In this document: positions 7,378 through 14,320 of the stretch, piece after piece
How positions within the stretch are numbered: position 1 is the stretch's first letter
Layout: the number at the start of each line of letters is the position of its first letter
Source of the DNA: an uncultured Coriobacteriaceae bacterium
Lineage (GTDB): Bacteria; Actinomycetota; Coriobacteriia; Coriobacteriales; Atopobiaceae
Assembly: GCA_902798915.1 (NCBI GenBank)
Contig: CADBYM010000018.1
Coordinates: 1 to 56,835 of the forward strand
Length of the DNA stretch: 56,835 nucleotides
Direction: 5' to 3'
Made by a program: the position numbers and the translations under genes
Notes under the pieces: model-generated
What the model was told of the DNA's origin: nothing
Seen by the model: the letters and a program-made list of their open reading frames with translations, nothing else
Database searches by the model: none

Positions 7378-8039
7378 TTCCGCACGTCCTTCCGTCTCCG
7401 CCCTGCGTCGTACGCGCCGAAAACCTCGTCGTAGTGCCTCTCGATGATGACCCGCGCGTTGGGCGCGACCATGAGCTCAAGCGGCGAGGAGACATGCGAC
7501 AGGTCTTGCAGCACGCCGGCTTCGATGAGTGCCGCCGCCCGGTTGCTGAACGGTACCTCGACCAGCTCCCCGTCATAGACCTCCTTGAGCAGGGACCTGA
7601 GCGGGGCCGGGAGGGTTGCGAGCCTGTGCACGTTCTCCGCCTCGACACGCTCCCTCTCGTGCCTAGCGTTCTGGCGGGCACGCTCATCTGCCTCTCGGGC
7701 ACGCTGGATCTCGAGCTCCTGCAGGCGCACCTCGTCATGCCTGGACTCGGCCTCCAGCTCCGCTATGCGGGCGTTGGCGTCCTCGAGCTGGGCGAAGACC
7801 CGCCCCTCGAGCTTCGAGCGCAGCAGCGAGACCGCGGCCGTCACGCCTATGGCATAGGAGACGAAGGACGCGCCGGCCATCGCCCAGCGCACCCACCACT
7901 GCGCGTCGTCCGGCAGGGCCACGTCGGACAGGAAGAACGTGGCGACGGCGAGGCCGCCCCCGACGACGCCCGTTCCCACGATCCTCGCGGCGCTCTCCTT
8001 GGCCCATGTCCCCGTGCTGGCGCTTTCGCTGGCCATCAT
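7374..8039 (-). CDS. Membrane protein with coiled coil, SieB-like architecture (possible superinfection exclusion), 221 aa
   Basis: Two transmembrane segments near the N-terminus (about residues 18-40 and 50-70), a long Glu/Arg-rich coiled coil (about 75-130), and a soluble C-terminal domain around LLKEVYDGELVEVPFSNRAA and LIEAGVL. This order recalls SieB-type superinfection exclusion proteins, but the match is by architecture only. ATG at 8039 overlaps the repressor stop as ATGA, so it is expressed with the repressor in the lysogen, as expected for an exclusion gene. Alternative: an uncharacterised lysogenic-conversion membrane protein. Confidence 0.55.
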   Translation of the reverse strand: MMASESASTGTWAKESAARIVGTGVVGGGLAVATFFLSDVALPDDAQWWVRWAMAGASFVSYAIGVTAAVSLLRSKLEGRVFAQLEDANARIAELEAESRHDEVRLQELEIQRAREADERARQNARHERERVEAENVHRLATLPAPLRSLLKEVYDGELVEVPFSNRAAALIEAGVLQDLSHVSSPLELMVAPNARVIIERHYDEVFGAYDAGRRRKDVRK

Positions 8040-8389
8040 GCGCTCCGTTCCTTCAAATCAGCCGCAGGTGACCCCTCCACCCCCTGTTGCGAGCGCGCGA
8101 CGGCCATGATGGCGGCACGGCCCCGCGCATCGGCGCCCTGGTAGATCTCGGCGAGCTCGCGCACCTCTGGCGGCTGAGAGCCGACGTCGGGGTGGAAGTC
8201 GCGTCCGGCCAGCTCGTCGAGGGTGCACTCGAAGATGTCGGCGAAGCGCCACGCCATCTCGAGGGTGAGCTTCGTTACACCTTGCTCGTAGTTCGTGTAA
8301 GTACGGTCGCTCATACCTATTTCTTGAGCAAACGCCTTTGCGCTAGAGAAACCTGCGCGTTTGCGCATCTCCTGCAATTTGAATCTCAT
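8036..8389 (-). CDS. CI-like prophage repressor (XRE-family HTH), 117 aa
   Basis: The N-terminal XRE helix-turn-helix is clear: FKLQEMRKRAGFSSAKAFAQ, then EIGMSDRTYTNYEQG and the closing LTLEMAWRFADIFECTLDEL. There is no LexA-like cleavage/peptidase domain, so induction would need another route. The ATG at 8389 is chosen over upstream ATGs because the HTH begins right there; its ribosome binding site is weak. Divergent from the Cro-like gene across a shared operator region, the standard lysogeny switch. Translationally coupled to the downstream membrane protein. Confidence 0.85.
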   Translation of the reverse strand: MRFKLQEMRKRAGFSSAKAFAQEIGMSDRTYTNYEQGVTKLTLEMAWRFADIFECTLDELAGRDFHPDVGSQPPEVRELAEIYQGADARGRAAIMAVARSQQGVEGSPAADLKERSA

Positions 8390-8433
8390 TGTTTTCGTCC
8401 CAACAAAGTAAATGCCTCCCATCGCTAGGCCAG

Positions 8434-8462
8434 ATATTACCGAGAATAGAGCAAAAACGCAA
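8434..8462 (-). promoter_or_regulatory. Likely repressor-maintenance promoter
   Basis: Read leftward: -35 TTGCGT (8457-8462), a 17-base spacer and -10 TAATAT (8434-8439), upstream of the CI-like gene. Spacing is ideal; both hexamers deviate from consensus. Confidence 0.5.
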
Positions 8463-8536
8463 GAATTCGAGTAAAAAATGGTTGACATACGCGAATTCAG
8501 AGATACTATGTGATTAGTTACTTAGATTTTGAGTAA
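8463..8536. promoter_or_regulatory. Candidate operator sites of the lysogeny switch
   Basis: Recurring words lie between and over the divergent promoters: GAATTCGAGTAA (8463-8474), GCGAATTCAG (8491-8500) and TTTTGAGTAAACG (8527-8539). The repeated GAATTC and GAGTAA blocks are plausible repressor/Cro half-sites. No binding data; call rests on repetition and position. Confidence 0.4.
8482..8509 (+). promoter_or_regulatory. Early lytic promoter (PR-like)
   Basis: Consensus -35 TTGACA (8482-8487), a 16-base spacer and -10 TACTAT (8504-8509), about 40 bases upstream of the Cro-like gene. The GAATTC-containing candidate operator falls in the spacer. Confidence 0.65.
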
Positions 8537-8548
8537 ACGGAGGTAATC

Positions 8549-8809
8549 ATGAAGGCTCTAAACCAGCTGCAGGGCACCAAGGAGGACCGCGAGCGGTCGA
8601 TCAAGGATGGCCTGCGCGTCGAGCGCGCACGTGCCGGCGTGAGCCAGGCAGCCCTGTGCGAGGCCATCGGCACCAACCCGTCCACGTACTCCGGTTGGGA
8701 GTCGCGCGACGGCAGCATCGGATTCGAGGAGGCATGGCGCATCGCCGAGGTGTACGGCATCTCGCTCGACCAGCTTGCCGGACGCACTGCGCCTGCGGCG
8801 GTGGCCTGA
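8549..8809 (+). CDS. Cro-like XRE-family regulator, 86 aa
   Basis: A small HTH protein: GLRVERARAGVSQAALCEAI, then GTNPSTYSGWESRDGS and the closing EEAWRIAEVYGISLDQLAG. The end of the HTH (DQLAG) closely parallels the CI-like repressor (DELAG), as in many divergent repressor/Cro pairs. ATG preceded by a perfect GGAGGT box. First gene of the rightward early block. Confidence 0.85.
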   Translation: MKALNQLQGTKEDRERSIKDGLRVERARAGVSQAALCEAIGTNPSTYSGWESRDGSIGFEEAWRIAEVYGISLDQLAGRTAPAAVA

Positions 8810-8810
8810 G

Positions 8811-8912
8811 ATGGCAGCCGCGGAGCCCATGCCGCTGGCGGTGATGGTCCTCGTCGTGGTCGACATCAGCGCATTCGTCGGCCTCCTCGTCGGGCTGATC
8901 CTCTGGAGGTGA
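8811..8912 (+). CDS. Tiny membrane peptide, 33 aa
   Basis: Starts one base after the Cro-like stop (8807-8809). After a short polar start, residues 8-31 form one hydrophobic helix (VMVLVVVDISAFVGLLVGLI). Its last codons read CTCTGGAGGTGA, so the ribosome binding site of the next ORF is embedded in its own stop. Function unknown; similar short membrane ORFs recur in this phage. Confidence 0.55.
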   Translation: MAAAEPMPLAVMVLVVVDISAFVGLLVGLILWR

Positions 8913-8916
8913 GCCG

Positions 8917-8994
8917 ATGCTGGGCTGGATTGTTGCCGCCGTCTTCGTCGTGTGCTTCCTGATCGGCTACTTCTCCCGAGATGACTGGAGGTGA
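8917..8994 (+). CDS. Tiny membrane peptide, 25 aa
   Basis: Begins MLGWIVAAVFVVCFLIGYF, one transmembrane helix, and ends DDWR. The GGAGGTGA overlapping the previous stop gives a ribosome binding site 5 bases upstream. Like its neighbour it ends with TGGAGGTGA. Function unknown. Confidence 0.5.
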   Translation: MLGWIVAAVFVVCFLIGYFSRDDWR

Positions 8995-9087
8995 CGCGAG
9001 GTGACGGGATGTGACGTGGTGGTTCCTGGCCGGGCACGACGTCCGGGGAGAGTGAGGTGCGAGATGCGTGACAAGGACTTGCGGACG

Positions 9088-9435
9088 TCAACTGACGAGC
9101 TTCGTCAGCAGCCAGACCACGAGCCCGCCGGAGACGCCGGCGAGGCCTCTGACGAGCGCTGGCAGCACTATGTCAAGCAGATACTCACGCCGGTAGCAAA
9201 GCGCCCAGCTGCTGAGGGCCATGCAGAGGGGCTTGCCGTCCTCCTCGACGACGGTGAGGTAGCCGGCGTCCTGAAGCTCTCCGAGGATGGGGACGAGCTT
9301 CTCGAGCCTCATGCCCCCGACGTCCCCACGGCTGACCTTCGCAAAGAACTCTACGTCAGCGTCAAATGGCTTTACGAGCTCAAGCACATCCTTCTGGACC
9401 ACGTTCAGACGTACGAAACCTTGATTCTGTGGCAT
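9088..9435 (-). CDS. Tail-anchored small protein on the strand opposite the early block, 115 aa
   Basis: Soluble N-terminal part (VQKDVLELVKPFDADVEFF, then GMRLEKLVPILGELQDAGYL) resembling a winged-helix fold, followed by one C-terminal membrane helix (LVRGLAGVSGGLVVWLLT). ATG with GAGGAGG 6 bases upstream, read leftward. Its opposite strand is also open for 165 codons, but that product is low-complexity and lacks domain features. Expression against the early block suggests a lysogen-expressed moron. The same layout recurs at 25230-25721. Function unknown. Confidence 0.7.
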   Translation of the reverse strand: MPQNQGFVRLNVVQKDVLELVKPFDADVEFFAKVSRGDVGGMRLEKLVPILGELQDAGYLTVVEEDGKPLCMALSSWALCYRREYLLDIVLPALVRGLAGVSGGLVVWLLTKLVS

Positions 9436-9498
9436 GTGGGCCTCCTCGTGGCGGGAACGGTCGCGGTCTTGGCCCTCATTCTAAGGGCGGTGGCGTAG

Positions 9499-9576
9499 GT
9501 GGACGCGATGGGCTGGGTCGCGCCCGTGGTCGCGGGCATCGTGGCCGGGATCGTCTGGGGTCTCTTCGCCAAGTAG
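9499..9576 (+). CDS. Tiny membrane peptide, 25 aa
   Basis: GTG at 9499 (or ATG at 9508) opens MGWVAPVVAGIVAGIVWGLF, one hydrophobic helix, then Ala-Lys and stop. It directly precedes the hairpin-rich non-coding stretch. Weak ribosome binding site. Could be a leader peptide or a small membrane protein. Confidence 0.45.
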   Translation: MDAMGWVAPVVAGIVAGIVWGLFAK

Positions 9577-9580
9577 GCCC

Positions 9581-9970
9581 CGAACACCAGGCGTGGTGCT
9601 CCCGCCGGGGGAGGTCGCAAGAACAACATCGTCGCTAGCTCTTGCCTTTGCCAACCGCGACCTCTCCCGACGAGCGCACGCGCTCGTCCGAACCTTGAAA
9701 ACCTCACAGCACGAAGACATGCGCAAGGACGTGGGTCCGCGGCATGGGGGCTGTGGCGACCGGTGTTGAATCCCGACCACCGTCATGGCTGACCCCGAAC
9801 AGGGCCCAGCGCAGGTGAATGCAAGGAGTCGCGGCCGGATCGGCTGCGACAGAGAAGGAAGTGCCCGCACGTGGGACGACACGCGCGGGCGAGGGCGGTG
9901 CGCTTCGGAAGAGACACCGCCCCCATCGTAGCACAAAGAGAGCGCGGCGGCACGTCGCTGGTGCTGCCCA
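9581..9970 (+). ncRNA. Candidate structured non-coding RNA / early leader
   Basis: About 390 bases without a convincing gene hold at least eight GC-rich stems. Visible pairings: 9585-9589/9594-9598; 9609-9618/9657-9668; a perfect 8-bp hairpin 9669-9676/9681-9688; a three-level nested arm 9705-9710/9750-9755, 9718-9722/9742-9746 and 9727-9730/9735-9738; a short GGTG/CACC arm with TTGAATCC in its loop (9762-9781); 9863-9868/9885-9890; an 8-bp perfect stem 9893-9900/9915-9922; 9946-9953/9961-9968. It lies between the Cro-region peptides and the excisionase-like gene, where phages keep antiterminator or regulatory RNAs. Strand is inferred from context. Confidence 0.5.
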
Positions 9971-9986
9971 AGGGAGGTAGATATGG

Positions 9987-10250
9987 ATGGAGAAGATCGT
10001 AAGCCTGCTGCAGCAGATGCTGCGCTGCCTGAGGGACGAACGCATCCGGTCGCCCTGGCTGAGGATCCCGGACGCGGCGGCGTACGTGCACCAGGACTAC
10101 AAGGACTTCAAGAGGCTGGTGGACTCCGGCAAGGTGGAGTCGCACAGCAGGGGACCCCACTCGACGTTCGTCCACGTGGACGCGCTGGACGAGCTGATGA
10201 GGTCGTACCCCTCGGGGGCGAAGGTCCCCGAGGTGATGAGGGTCGCGTGA
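9987..10250 (+). CDS. Excisionase-like / helix-turn-helix protein, 87 aa
   Basis: The central part reads SPWLRIPDAAAYVHQDYKDF followed by KRLVDSGKVESHSRG and a closing FVHVDALDELM, the pattern of HTH_17/AlpA-Xis DNA-binding domains. Such proteins help direct excision or regulate early genes. The ATG at 9987 is preceded by GGGAGGT. First gene behind the structured RNA region; its stop overlaps the next start (GTGA). Excisionase role is likely but not proven. Confidence 0.7.
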   Translation: MEKIVSLLQQMLRCLRDERIRSPWLRIPDAAAYVHQDYKDFKRLVDSGKVESHSRGPHSTFVHVDALDELMRSYPSGAKVPEVMRVA

Positions 10251-10615
10251 GCGCGCGGCGCGAGCCCGTCGCCAGGAACGGCTACCCGCCGTCGGTGCAC
10301 GTCCCCCTCGAGGACGCCGTCCAGGCGGTCGTGGCCGCCCTGCTCTTCGGCGAGGACGCCGGGCTCGAGGCGCTCGCCGCCTTCCAGCGCGACCAGCGGG
10401 TCATCCCGAAGCTCGACTGCGACAAGGTGACGGTGTATCCCGGCGCGAGGAACTCGGTGGTCATGTCGGTCGGCGCGCGCAACCTGCTCGCGCAGTCGCA
10501 GTACGAGGCGCACATACGCGGCACGGGGATCCGCAAGCCGAGCGGGGCGACCCGCTACGACCTCACGGAGATGCAGGAGTCGGGCAACGCGGGGCCGTGG
10601 GGTGACCGCCGATGA
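10247..10615 (+). CDS. Hypothetical early phage protein, 122 aa
   Basis: GTG at 10247 overlaps the preceding stop as GTGA. The protein has an opening segment PPSVHVPLEDAVQAVVAALL and a long soluble middle without recognisable motifs. Coupled to the next gene by ATGA at 10612. Not recognised; gene boundaries are supported by the overlaps on both sides. Confidence 0.65.
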   Translation: MSARREPVARNGYPPSVHVPLEDAVQAVVAALLFGEDAGLEALAAFQRDQRVIPKLDCDKVTVYPGARNSVVMSVGARNLLAQSQYEAHIRGTGIRKPSGATRYDLTEMQESGNAGPWGDRR

Positions 10616-10869
10616 CGAGGATGCACCGCAAGGAGAAGGCGTCGGCCCGCGCGCAGGTCACGAGGGTCATCACGCCGAGGGAGGCGCTGCAGGGCAGGCG
10701 CTGGGCCGTCGTCTCGGGCGTGGGGCCGGCGCTGGTCGTGTACGACACGTACATGACGGCCACCGTCGCGCGCCGCATGGCGCGCGAGCTCAACGAGGAG
10801 CGCGGCGGGAACGTGGGCGGCAGCGGGTACGAGGCCGCCCGCATTGAGTACGGCGATGGGGCCGACTAG
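10612..10869 (+). CDS. Hypothetical early phage protein, 85 aa
   Basis: Arg-rich start, then a possible strand-rich core (RWAVVSGVGPALVVYDTYM) and a helix TVARRMARELNEERG. Looks like a small soluble protein. Starts inside the preceding stop (ATGA). Not recognised. Confidence 0.6.
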   Translation: MTRMHRKEKASARAQVTRVITPREALQGRRWAVVSGVGPALVVYDTYMTATVARRMARELNEERGGNVGGSGYEAARIEYGDGAD

Positions 10870-10933
10870 CGGCCGATGGGGCGGGCGCCGCGACCGGATC
10901 GGCGCCCGCGACGAACGATCAAGGAGGTCGGAG

Positions 10934-11101
10934 ATGGTGGAGACAGGAGACGCGCGGGCGGCGCGCCGTGTGGGTCGAGGCTCGGTCGCCCCGGCCGAGA
11001 GCGCCCTGCTCGGGTTCGCGGCGGTGGTGGCGGCCGACCTGCTCTGCGGCTGCGCCCAGGGCATCGCATGGCTGGTGGCCCGCATCGTGGGGGTGGCGTG
11101 A
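10934..11101 (+). CDS. Small membrane protein, 55 aa
   Basis: The ATG at 10934 has AAGGAGGT 6 bases upstream and is preferred over an upstream in-frame start at 10844 that lies in the previous gene. Arg-rich N-terminal half and a hydrophobic helix (ALLGFAAVVAADLLCGCAQG) containing two cysteines. Function unknown. Confidence 0.6.
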   Translation: MVETGDARAARRVGRGSVAPAESALLGFAAVVAADLLCGCAQGIAWLVARIVGVA

Positions 11102-11190
11102 TGGGGGACGGCTTCGTGGGGGCGTTCGCCCTGTGCCTGGTCGCGGCGAGCGGCATGGTGTGGGCGGCGCTGCTGCTCGTGCTGGCCTAG
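11101..11190 (+). CDS. Tiny membrane peptide, 29 aa
   Basis: ATG shares a base with the preceding stop (TGATG). Nearly the whole peptide is hydrophobic (FALCLVAASGMVWAALLLVL). Translationally coupled to the previous small membrane protein; the two may act together. Function unknown. Confidence 0.5.
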   Translation: MGDGFVGAFALCLVAASGMVWAALLLVLA

Positions 11191-11233
11191 CGGCAGGGAA
11201 CGTGGCAAGGGAGATGCGAAGAAAGGGACACAG

Positions 11234-11782
11234 ATGGAAAACAAGAAGGATGCCAAGGAAGCGGAGTTCGGGCGCGTCGCCGGCGAGCTCGCCGCGTCGC
11301 TGGGCGTGAGCCCCTACTCGGTGGCGGGCGCCCGTCGCGCAGACCTGCTCGCACAGCTCGGGCAGGCGCACGAGCGCGAGGTCCGAGAGCTCGCGCGCGA
11401 CGTCGACGCGCTGCTCGGCGAGCTCGACGCGCTCACCCCGCTTGACGCGGGAGGCAGGCCCCTGGAGCCCGGCTCCGTGGTGCTCGTCGGCGACGAGGTC
11501 TGCTGCGTCGGCGGGGTCGACGACCAGGGCGGGGTCTTCTACGTCGGCGTGGGCGAGGAGGACCTCCACTCCGGGTGGCGCTACGCCCACGGCGGCCACT
11601 GCACGCTGTTCGACCTCGGGGAGGCGGACCCTGGGGCGGATGACGCGACCTCGCTCTACGAGCTGGCGCTCGCCATCCGCCGCGAGTGGGACGGCCTCGA
11701 GAGGGACGGCGCCGCCAAGCGCCTCGACGGGCTCATCGACCGCCTCTGCGAGGTCGCGCAGGCCGCGGCGGTCGGGGCGTGA
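11234..11782 (+). CDS. Hypothetical early phage protein, 182 aa
   Basis: N-terminal helical part (EFGRVAGELAASLGVSPYSV), a Gly/Val-rich middle that looks like a small beta domain (SVVLVGDEVCCVGGVDDQGG then YVGVGEEDLHSGWRYAHGG), and a C-terminal helix with SLYELALAIRREWDGLERD. No family recognised. ATG has a GAAAGGG box about 7 bases upstream. Stop overlaps the next start. Confidence 0.65.
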   Translation: MENKKDAKEAEFGRVAGELAASLGVSPYSVAGARRADLLAQLGQAHEREVRELARDVDALLGELDALTPLDAGGRPLEPGSVVLVGDEVCCVGGVDDQGGVFYVGVGEEDLHSGWRYAHGGHCTLFDLGEADPGADDATSLYELALAIRREWDGLERDGAAKRLDGLIDRLCEVAQAAAVGA

Positions 11783-12192
11783 GCGTGGCCGGCAGGCACG
11801 GAGGCCCCCGGACGCATGCCGCATGGACGCCCGAGGAGGAAGCCATCCTGAGGGCGCACGCCGACAAGGGGCCGTCCTGGAACGGGTGGCACGACCTAGT
11901 GCCGAGGCACACGACGTCGGCGATCTTCAACCGTCGCAAGAAGCTCGGCATCGCTGGTGCGAGGGCGACCAAGGCGGCTCGCAAGCGCGCCCTTCGCGAG
12001 GCGCACGCGCACTCGGGCACTCCGCTCCGCGTCGCGCTGCCCCCGGCGGCGGGGGAGTGGGACGGGGACCAGCTCGCGTGGCTCACGGAGGCCATGGGCC
12101 TCATGGCAGACACCGGCCACACGCTCGCGGAGTGCGTGGCGGCCATCACGGCAATCAGCAACGCCTACAGGGAGGAGACACAAGGATGGTAG
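11779..12192 (+). CDS. Myb/SANT-like DNA-binding protein, 137 aa
   Basis: Residues about 14-55 match a SANT/Myb-like helix-turn-helix: AWTPEEEAILRAHADKG, WNGWHDLVPRHTTSAIFNR, RRKKLGI. Such domains bind DNA in small phage regulators. GTG at 11779 overlaps the preceding stop (GTGA); a second GTG at 11785 is possible. The C-terminal half is helical with no motif. Likely a regulator of unknown target. Confidence 0.65.
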   Translation: MSVAGRHGGPRTHAAWTPEEEAILRAHADKGPSWNGWHDLVPRHTTSAIFNRRKKLGIAGARATKAARKRALREAHAHSGTPLRVALPPAAGEWDGDQLAWLTEAMGLMADTGHTLAECVAAITAISNAYREETQGW

Positions 12193-12542
12193 ACGTGGCA
12201 GGGAAGAGGGTGTTCATCTCGGGGCCGATGACCAGCGTCGGGCACCTCAACGTGCCGGCGTTCGTCGACGCGCACCTCGCGCTGCTCGACGCCGGCGCCG
12301 CGGCGGTGTACGACCCCGCCGCGGCCTGGCTGATGGAGACGCGACTCGAGGAGGGCGCCCGGCTCGACGGGCACGAGGACTGCATGCTCGCGTGCGTCCA
12401 CGAGCTCACTGACGGCCTGAGCCGCTACGACCTGCTGGTCAGGCTGCCCGGATGGGAGGACAGCCCGGGCGCGCGCCTCGAGTCGCTGGTCGCCGACCAG
12501 TGCGGCATACCCACGGCCGACCTCGTGGAGGTGAAGCCATGA
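12186..12542 (+). CDS. DUF4406 (nucleoside deoxyribosyltransferase-like) protein, 118 aa
   Basis: Opens GKRVFISGPMTSVGHLNVPAF with the SGPMT signature of DUF4406, a small Rossmann-like family related to nucleoside 2-deoxyribosyltransferases. Later RYDLLVRLPGWEDSPGARLE matches the family's D....LPGW.-S.GA..E motif. Common in phages, where it is presumed to act on nucleotides; activity here is untested. Overlaps its neighbours by 7 and 4 bases. Confidence 0.85.
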   Translation: MVDVAGKRVFISGPMTSVGHLNVPAFVDAHLALLDAGAAAVYDPAAAWLMETRLEEGARLDGHEDCMLACVHELTDGLSRYDLLVRLPGWEDSPGARLESLVADQCGIPTADLVEVKP

Positions 12543-13336
12543 TCGACGGGAGGCCCGTGCCGTTCGACGAGGCGCTGCGCGCCGGCATCGATGCCGCCCT
12601 CGACCCCGAGCGCCTGCGCGCGCTCGTCGAGGATCGCCTGTCGGACGCGGTGGCCGGCTGGGTCGCGGATGCCCTGCGCGGCTGGGACGAGGACTCGCCG
12701 CGCAGGCTCATGCAGGAGAAGGTGCGCGGTCTGATCTGCCCGGCCATCGAGCGCATGAGCCTCGACGACGCGCGCGTCGACCTCATGCTCTCCAAGATGG
12801 TGGAGGAGAGCGTGGTGGGCGAGCGCCGCGCGATGCTCGGCAGGTACGCCGAGCTCACGAAGCCAGGAGGGCCCAAGGCCCTCGACGTCGTCAGGGCGTC
12901 CGACGTCCTGCGGCGCTACGAGGGATGGTGCGCCCGGGAGTACGACTGCTCCGGTCGCGAGGTGGAGTTCGACTCGGGCGATCCGTACTACGGCAGCGTC
13001 GGGTGCCGCATCGAGCTCGACGAAAGCCTTCCCGCGAACGACTGGAGCTGCTACGAGGACGCGACGCTCACCCTCTGCACGCTGGGCACCGACGGGGAGG
13101 GCGAGGCGCGCGAGTACGCCAAGGAGCTGCGCCTGTGGCGCAGAAAGGGTGGCGACGGGAGGTGGCGCGTCGAGACGCGCTTCCTCGACGCGCTCTCGCT
13201 TTCCGAGATGGACGAGATGGACGTCTACCTCGCGCGCCTGGCACTGGTCCGCAGCAGGATCGAGTGGGACTACCCGAAAGGCTGGCACGACGGCGAGTTC
13301 GAGCCGGAGGCCAAGCCGGAATGCGAGTGGTCGTGA
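12539..13336 (+). CDS. Hypothetical early phage protein, 265 aa
   Basis: A long acidic soluble protein; the ATG at 12539 overlaps the preceding stop (ATGA). The N-terminal part is helical (FDEALRAGIDAALDPERLR); the middle holds WCAREYDCSGREVEFDSGD and the C-terminal part YAKELRLWRRKGGDGRW. No catalytic motif is clear. Not recognised. Confidence 0.65.
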   Translation: MIDGRPVPFDEALRAGIDAALDPERLRALVEDRLSDAVAGWVADALRGWDEDSPRRLMQEKVRGLICPAIERMSLDDARVDLMLSKMVEESVVGERRAMLGRYAELTKPGGPKALDVVRASDVLRRYEGWCAREYDCSGREVEFDSGDPYYGSVGCRIELDESLPANDWSCYEDATLTLCTLGTDGEGEAREYAKELRLWRRKGGDGRWRVETRFLDALSLSEMDEMDVYLARLALVRSRIEWDYPKGWHDGEFEPEAKPECEWS

Positions 13337-13722
13337 GCGCCCGCGAGGAAGGCCGCGCCCAGCTCGCGGCCCTCGAGGCGGGCCTCGCCGGGCTGGGCGT
13401 GACGCCGTGGGCGCGGCCCATTGCCGACGACGAGACGCTCTACTTCGAGGTCGGCGACCTCGCCTGCACGGCGACGTGGAACGGCCGCGGCACGCTGAGC
13501 GCCACCGTCTCCAACGCCGGCGCCGACGCGCTGCTCGCCGCGCTCGCCGCGACGCGCACCTGCACGGTCGAGCCCGCCGACGGGTGGGACGAGGACATCG
13601 GCGTCTACACGTGCTCGGCGTGCGGAGAGCCATGGCAGTTCACGTACGAGGGGCCGGCGGGGAACGGGTGGGCGTGCTGCCCGAGGTGCCGCGCGAGGAT
13701 CGTCGAGGGGGCGGCGCCATGA
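13321..13722 (+). CDS. Zinc-ribbon hypothetical protein, 133 aa
   Basis: The C-terminal part carries two CxxC pairs (TCSACGEPW and CCPRCRARI), a typical zinc ribbon. The N-terminal about 90 residues look like a small alpha/beta domain. ATG at 13321 sits 15 bases inside the previous gene. First of several CxxC proteins in the early block. Function unknown. Confidence 0.6.
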   Translation: MRVVVSAREEGRAQLAALEAGLAGLGVTPWARPIADDETLYFEVGDLACTATWNGRGTLSATVSNAGADALLAALAATRTCTVEPADGWDEDIGVYTCSACGEPWQFTYEGPAGNGWACCPRCRARIVEGAAP

Positions 13723-14093
13723 CGGCGGCGCTCGCCGTGGCGGCCGCCGTCTGCGCGGTGACGGCGGTCGCCGCGCTCCTCGCGCTCGCCCACGCGACCC
13801 GCGACCTCGACGCTGCCGAGGAGCGCATGGCGCGCGCCAACGCGAGCTGGGCCGCCGCCTACAGGGACATGCGTGCGCGGGCCGAGAGGCTGCGCCACAA
13901 CTACGAAGGCCCCCACGGGTGGGAGCTGGACCGCCGCGCGACCGTGTGGTGGGGCGGCAAGTGGCACTACGGCTGCGTGGTCGTGGCCGTGAGCCACCGC
14001 GGGGCCGTGGCCGTCCGCCACGGCTCGACCGTCAAGTGGATCGGCAAGCATCGCGCGCCCAGGGCGGTGCGCTTCGAGGAGGCAGACGGGTGA
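13719..14093 (+). CDS. Membrane-anchored small protein, 124 aa
   Basis: N-terminal hydrophobic helix (LAVAAAVCAVTAVAALLALA), then a heptad-like helix (LDAAEERMARANASWAAAYR) and a C-terminal domain with VWWGGKWHYGCVVVAVSHRG. ATG overlaps the preceding stop (ATGA). Probably a membrane-tethered coiled-coil protein of unknown role. Confidence 0.6.
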   Translation: MTAALAVAAAVCAVTAVAALLALAHATRDLDAAEERMARANASWAAAYRDMRARAERLRHNYEGPHGWELDRRATVWWGGKWHYGCVVVAVSHRGAVAVRHGSTVKWIGKHRAPRAVRFEEADG

Positions 14094-14320
14094 TGGATGA
14101 CGAGCGGAGAACCAAGGGCATCGCGGGGATGGCGAGCGAGGACCCCGCCAACGATTGCTACGCGCTGCGCGAGGAGTGCGAACAGCTGCAGCACGCGAGC
14201 AAGGTGGTGGCCGACGCGCTCAGGATCATGTCGTACGCCGATGAGTACATAGGCGACGGCGTGGGCGGGGTGCTCCACATGCTCGCGCGCGTCCTCGACC
14301 AACCGGAGTTCCTCTCGTGA
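14093..14320 (+). CDS. Hypothetical early phage protein, 75 aa
   Basis: Small soluble protein, with a helical segment CYALREECEQLQHASKVVAD. ATG overlaps the preceding stop (TGATG) and its own stop overlaps the integrase-like start (GTGA). Not recognised. Confidence 0.55.
   Translation: MDDERRTKGIAGMASEDPANDCYALREECEQLQHASKVVADALRIMSYADEYIGDGVGGVLHMLARVLDQPEFLS

Noticed and set aside
9001..9498. Rightward 165-codon ORF opposite the gene at 9088-9435
   Set aside because: Product is low-complexity with no domain or good ribosome site, while the leftward frame has a strong Shine-Dalgarno, a foldable domain and a membrane helix.
9691..9703. rRNA-spacer boxA-like or T-box leader signal at CCTTGAAAACC
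   Set aside because: The word resembles motifs in rRNA spacers, but no rRNA is near and the T-box GGGTGGAACC element is absent.
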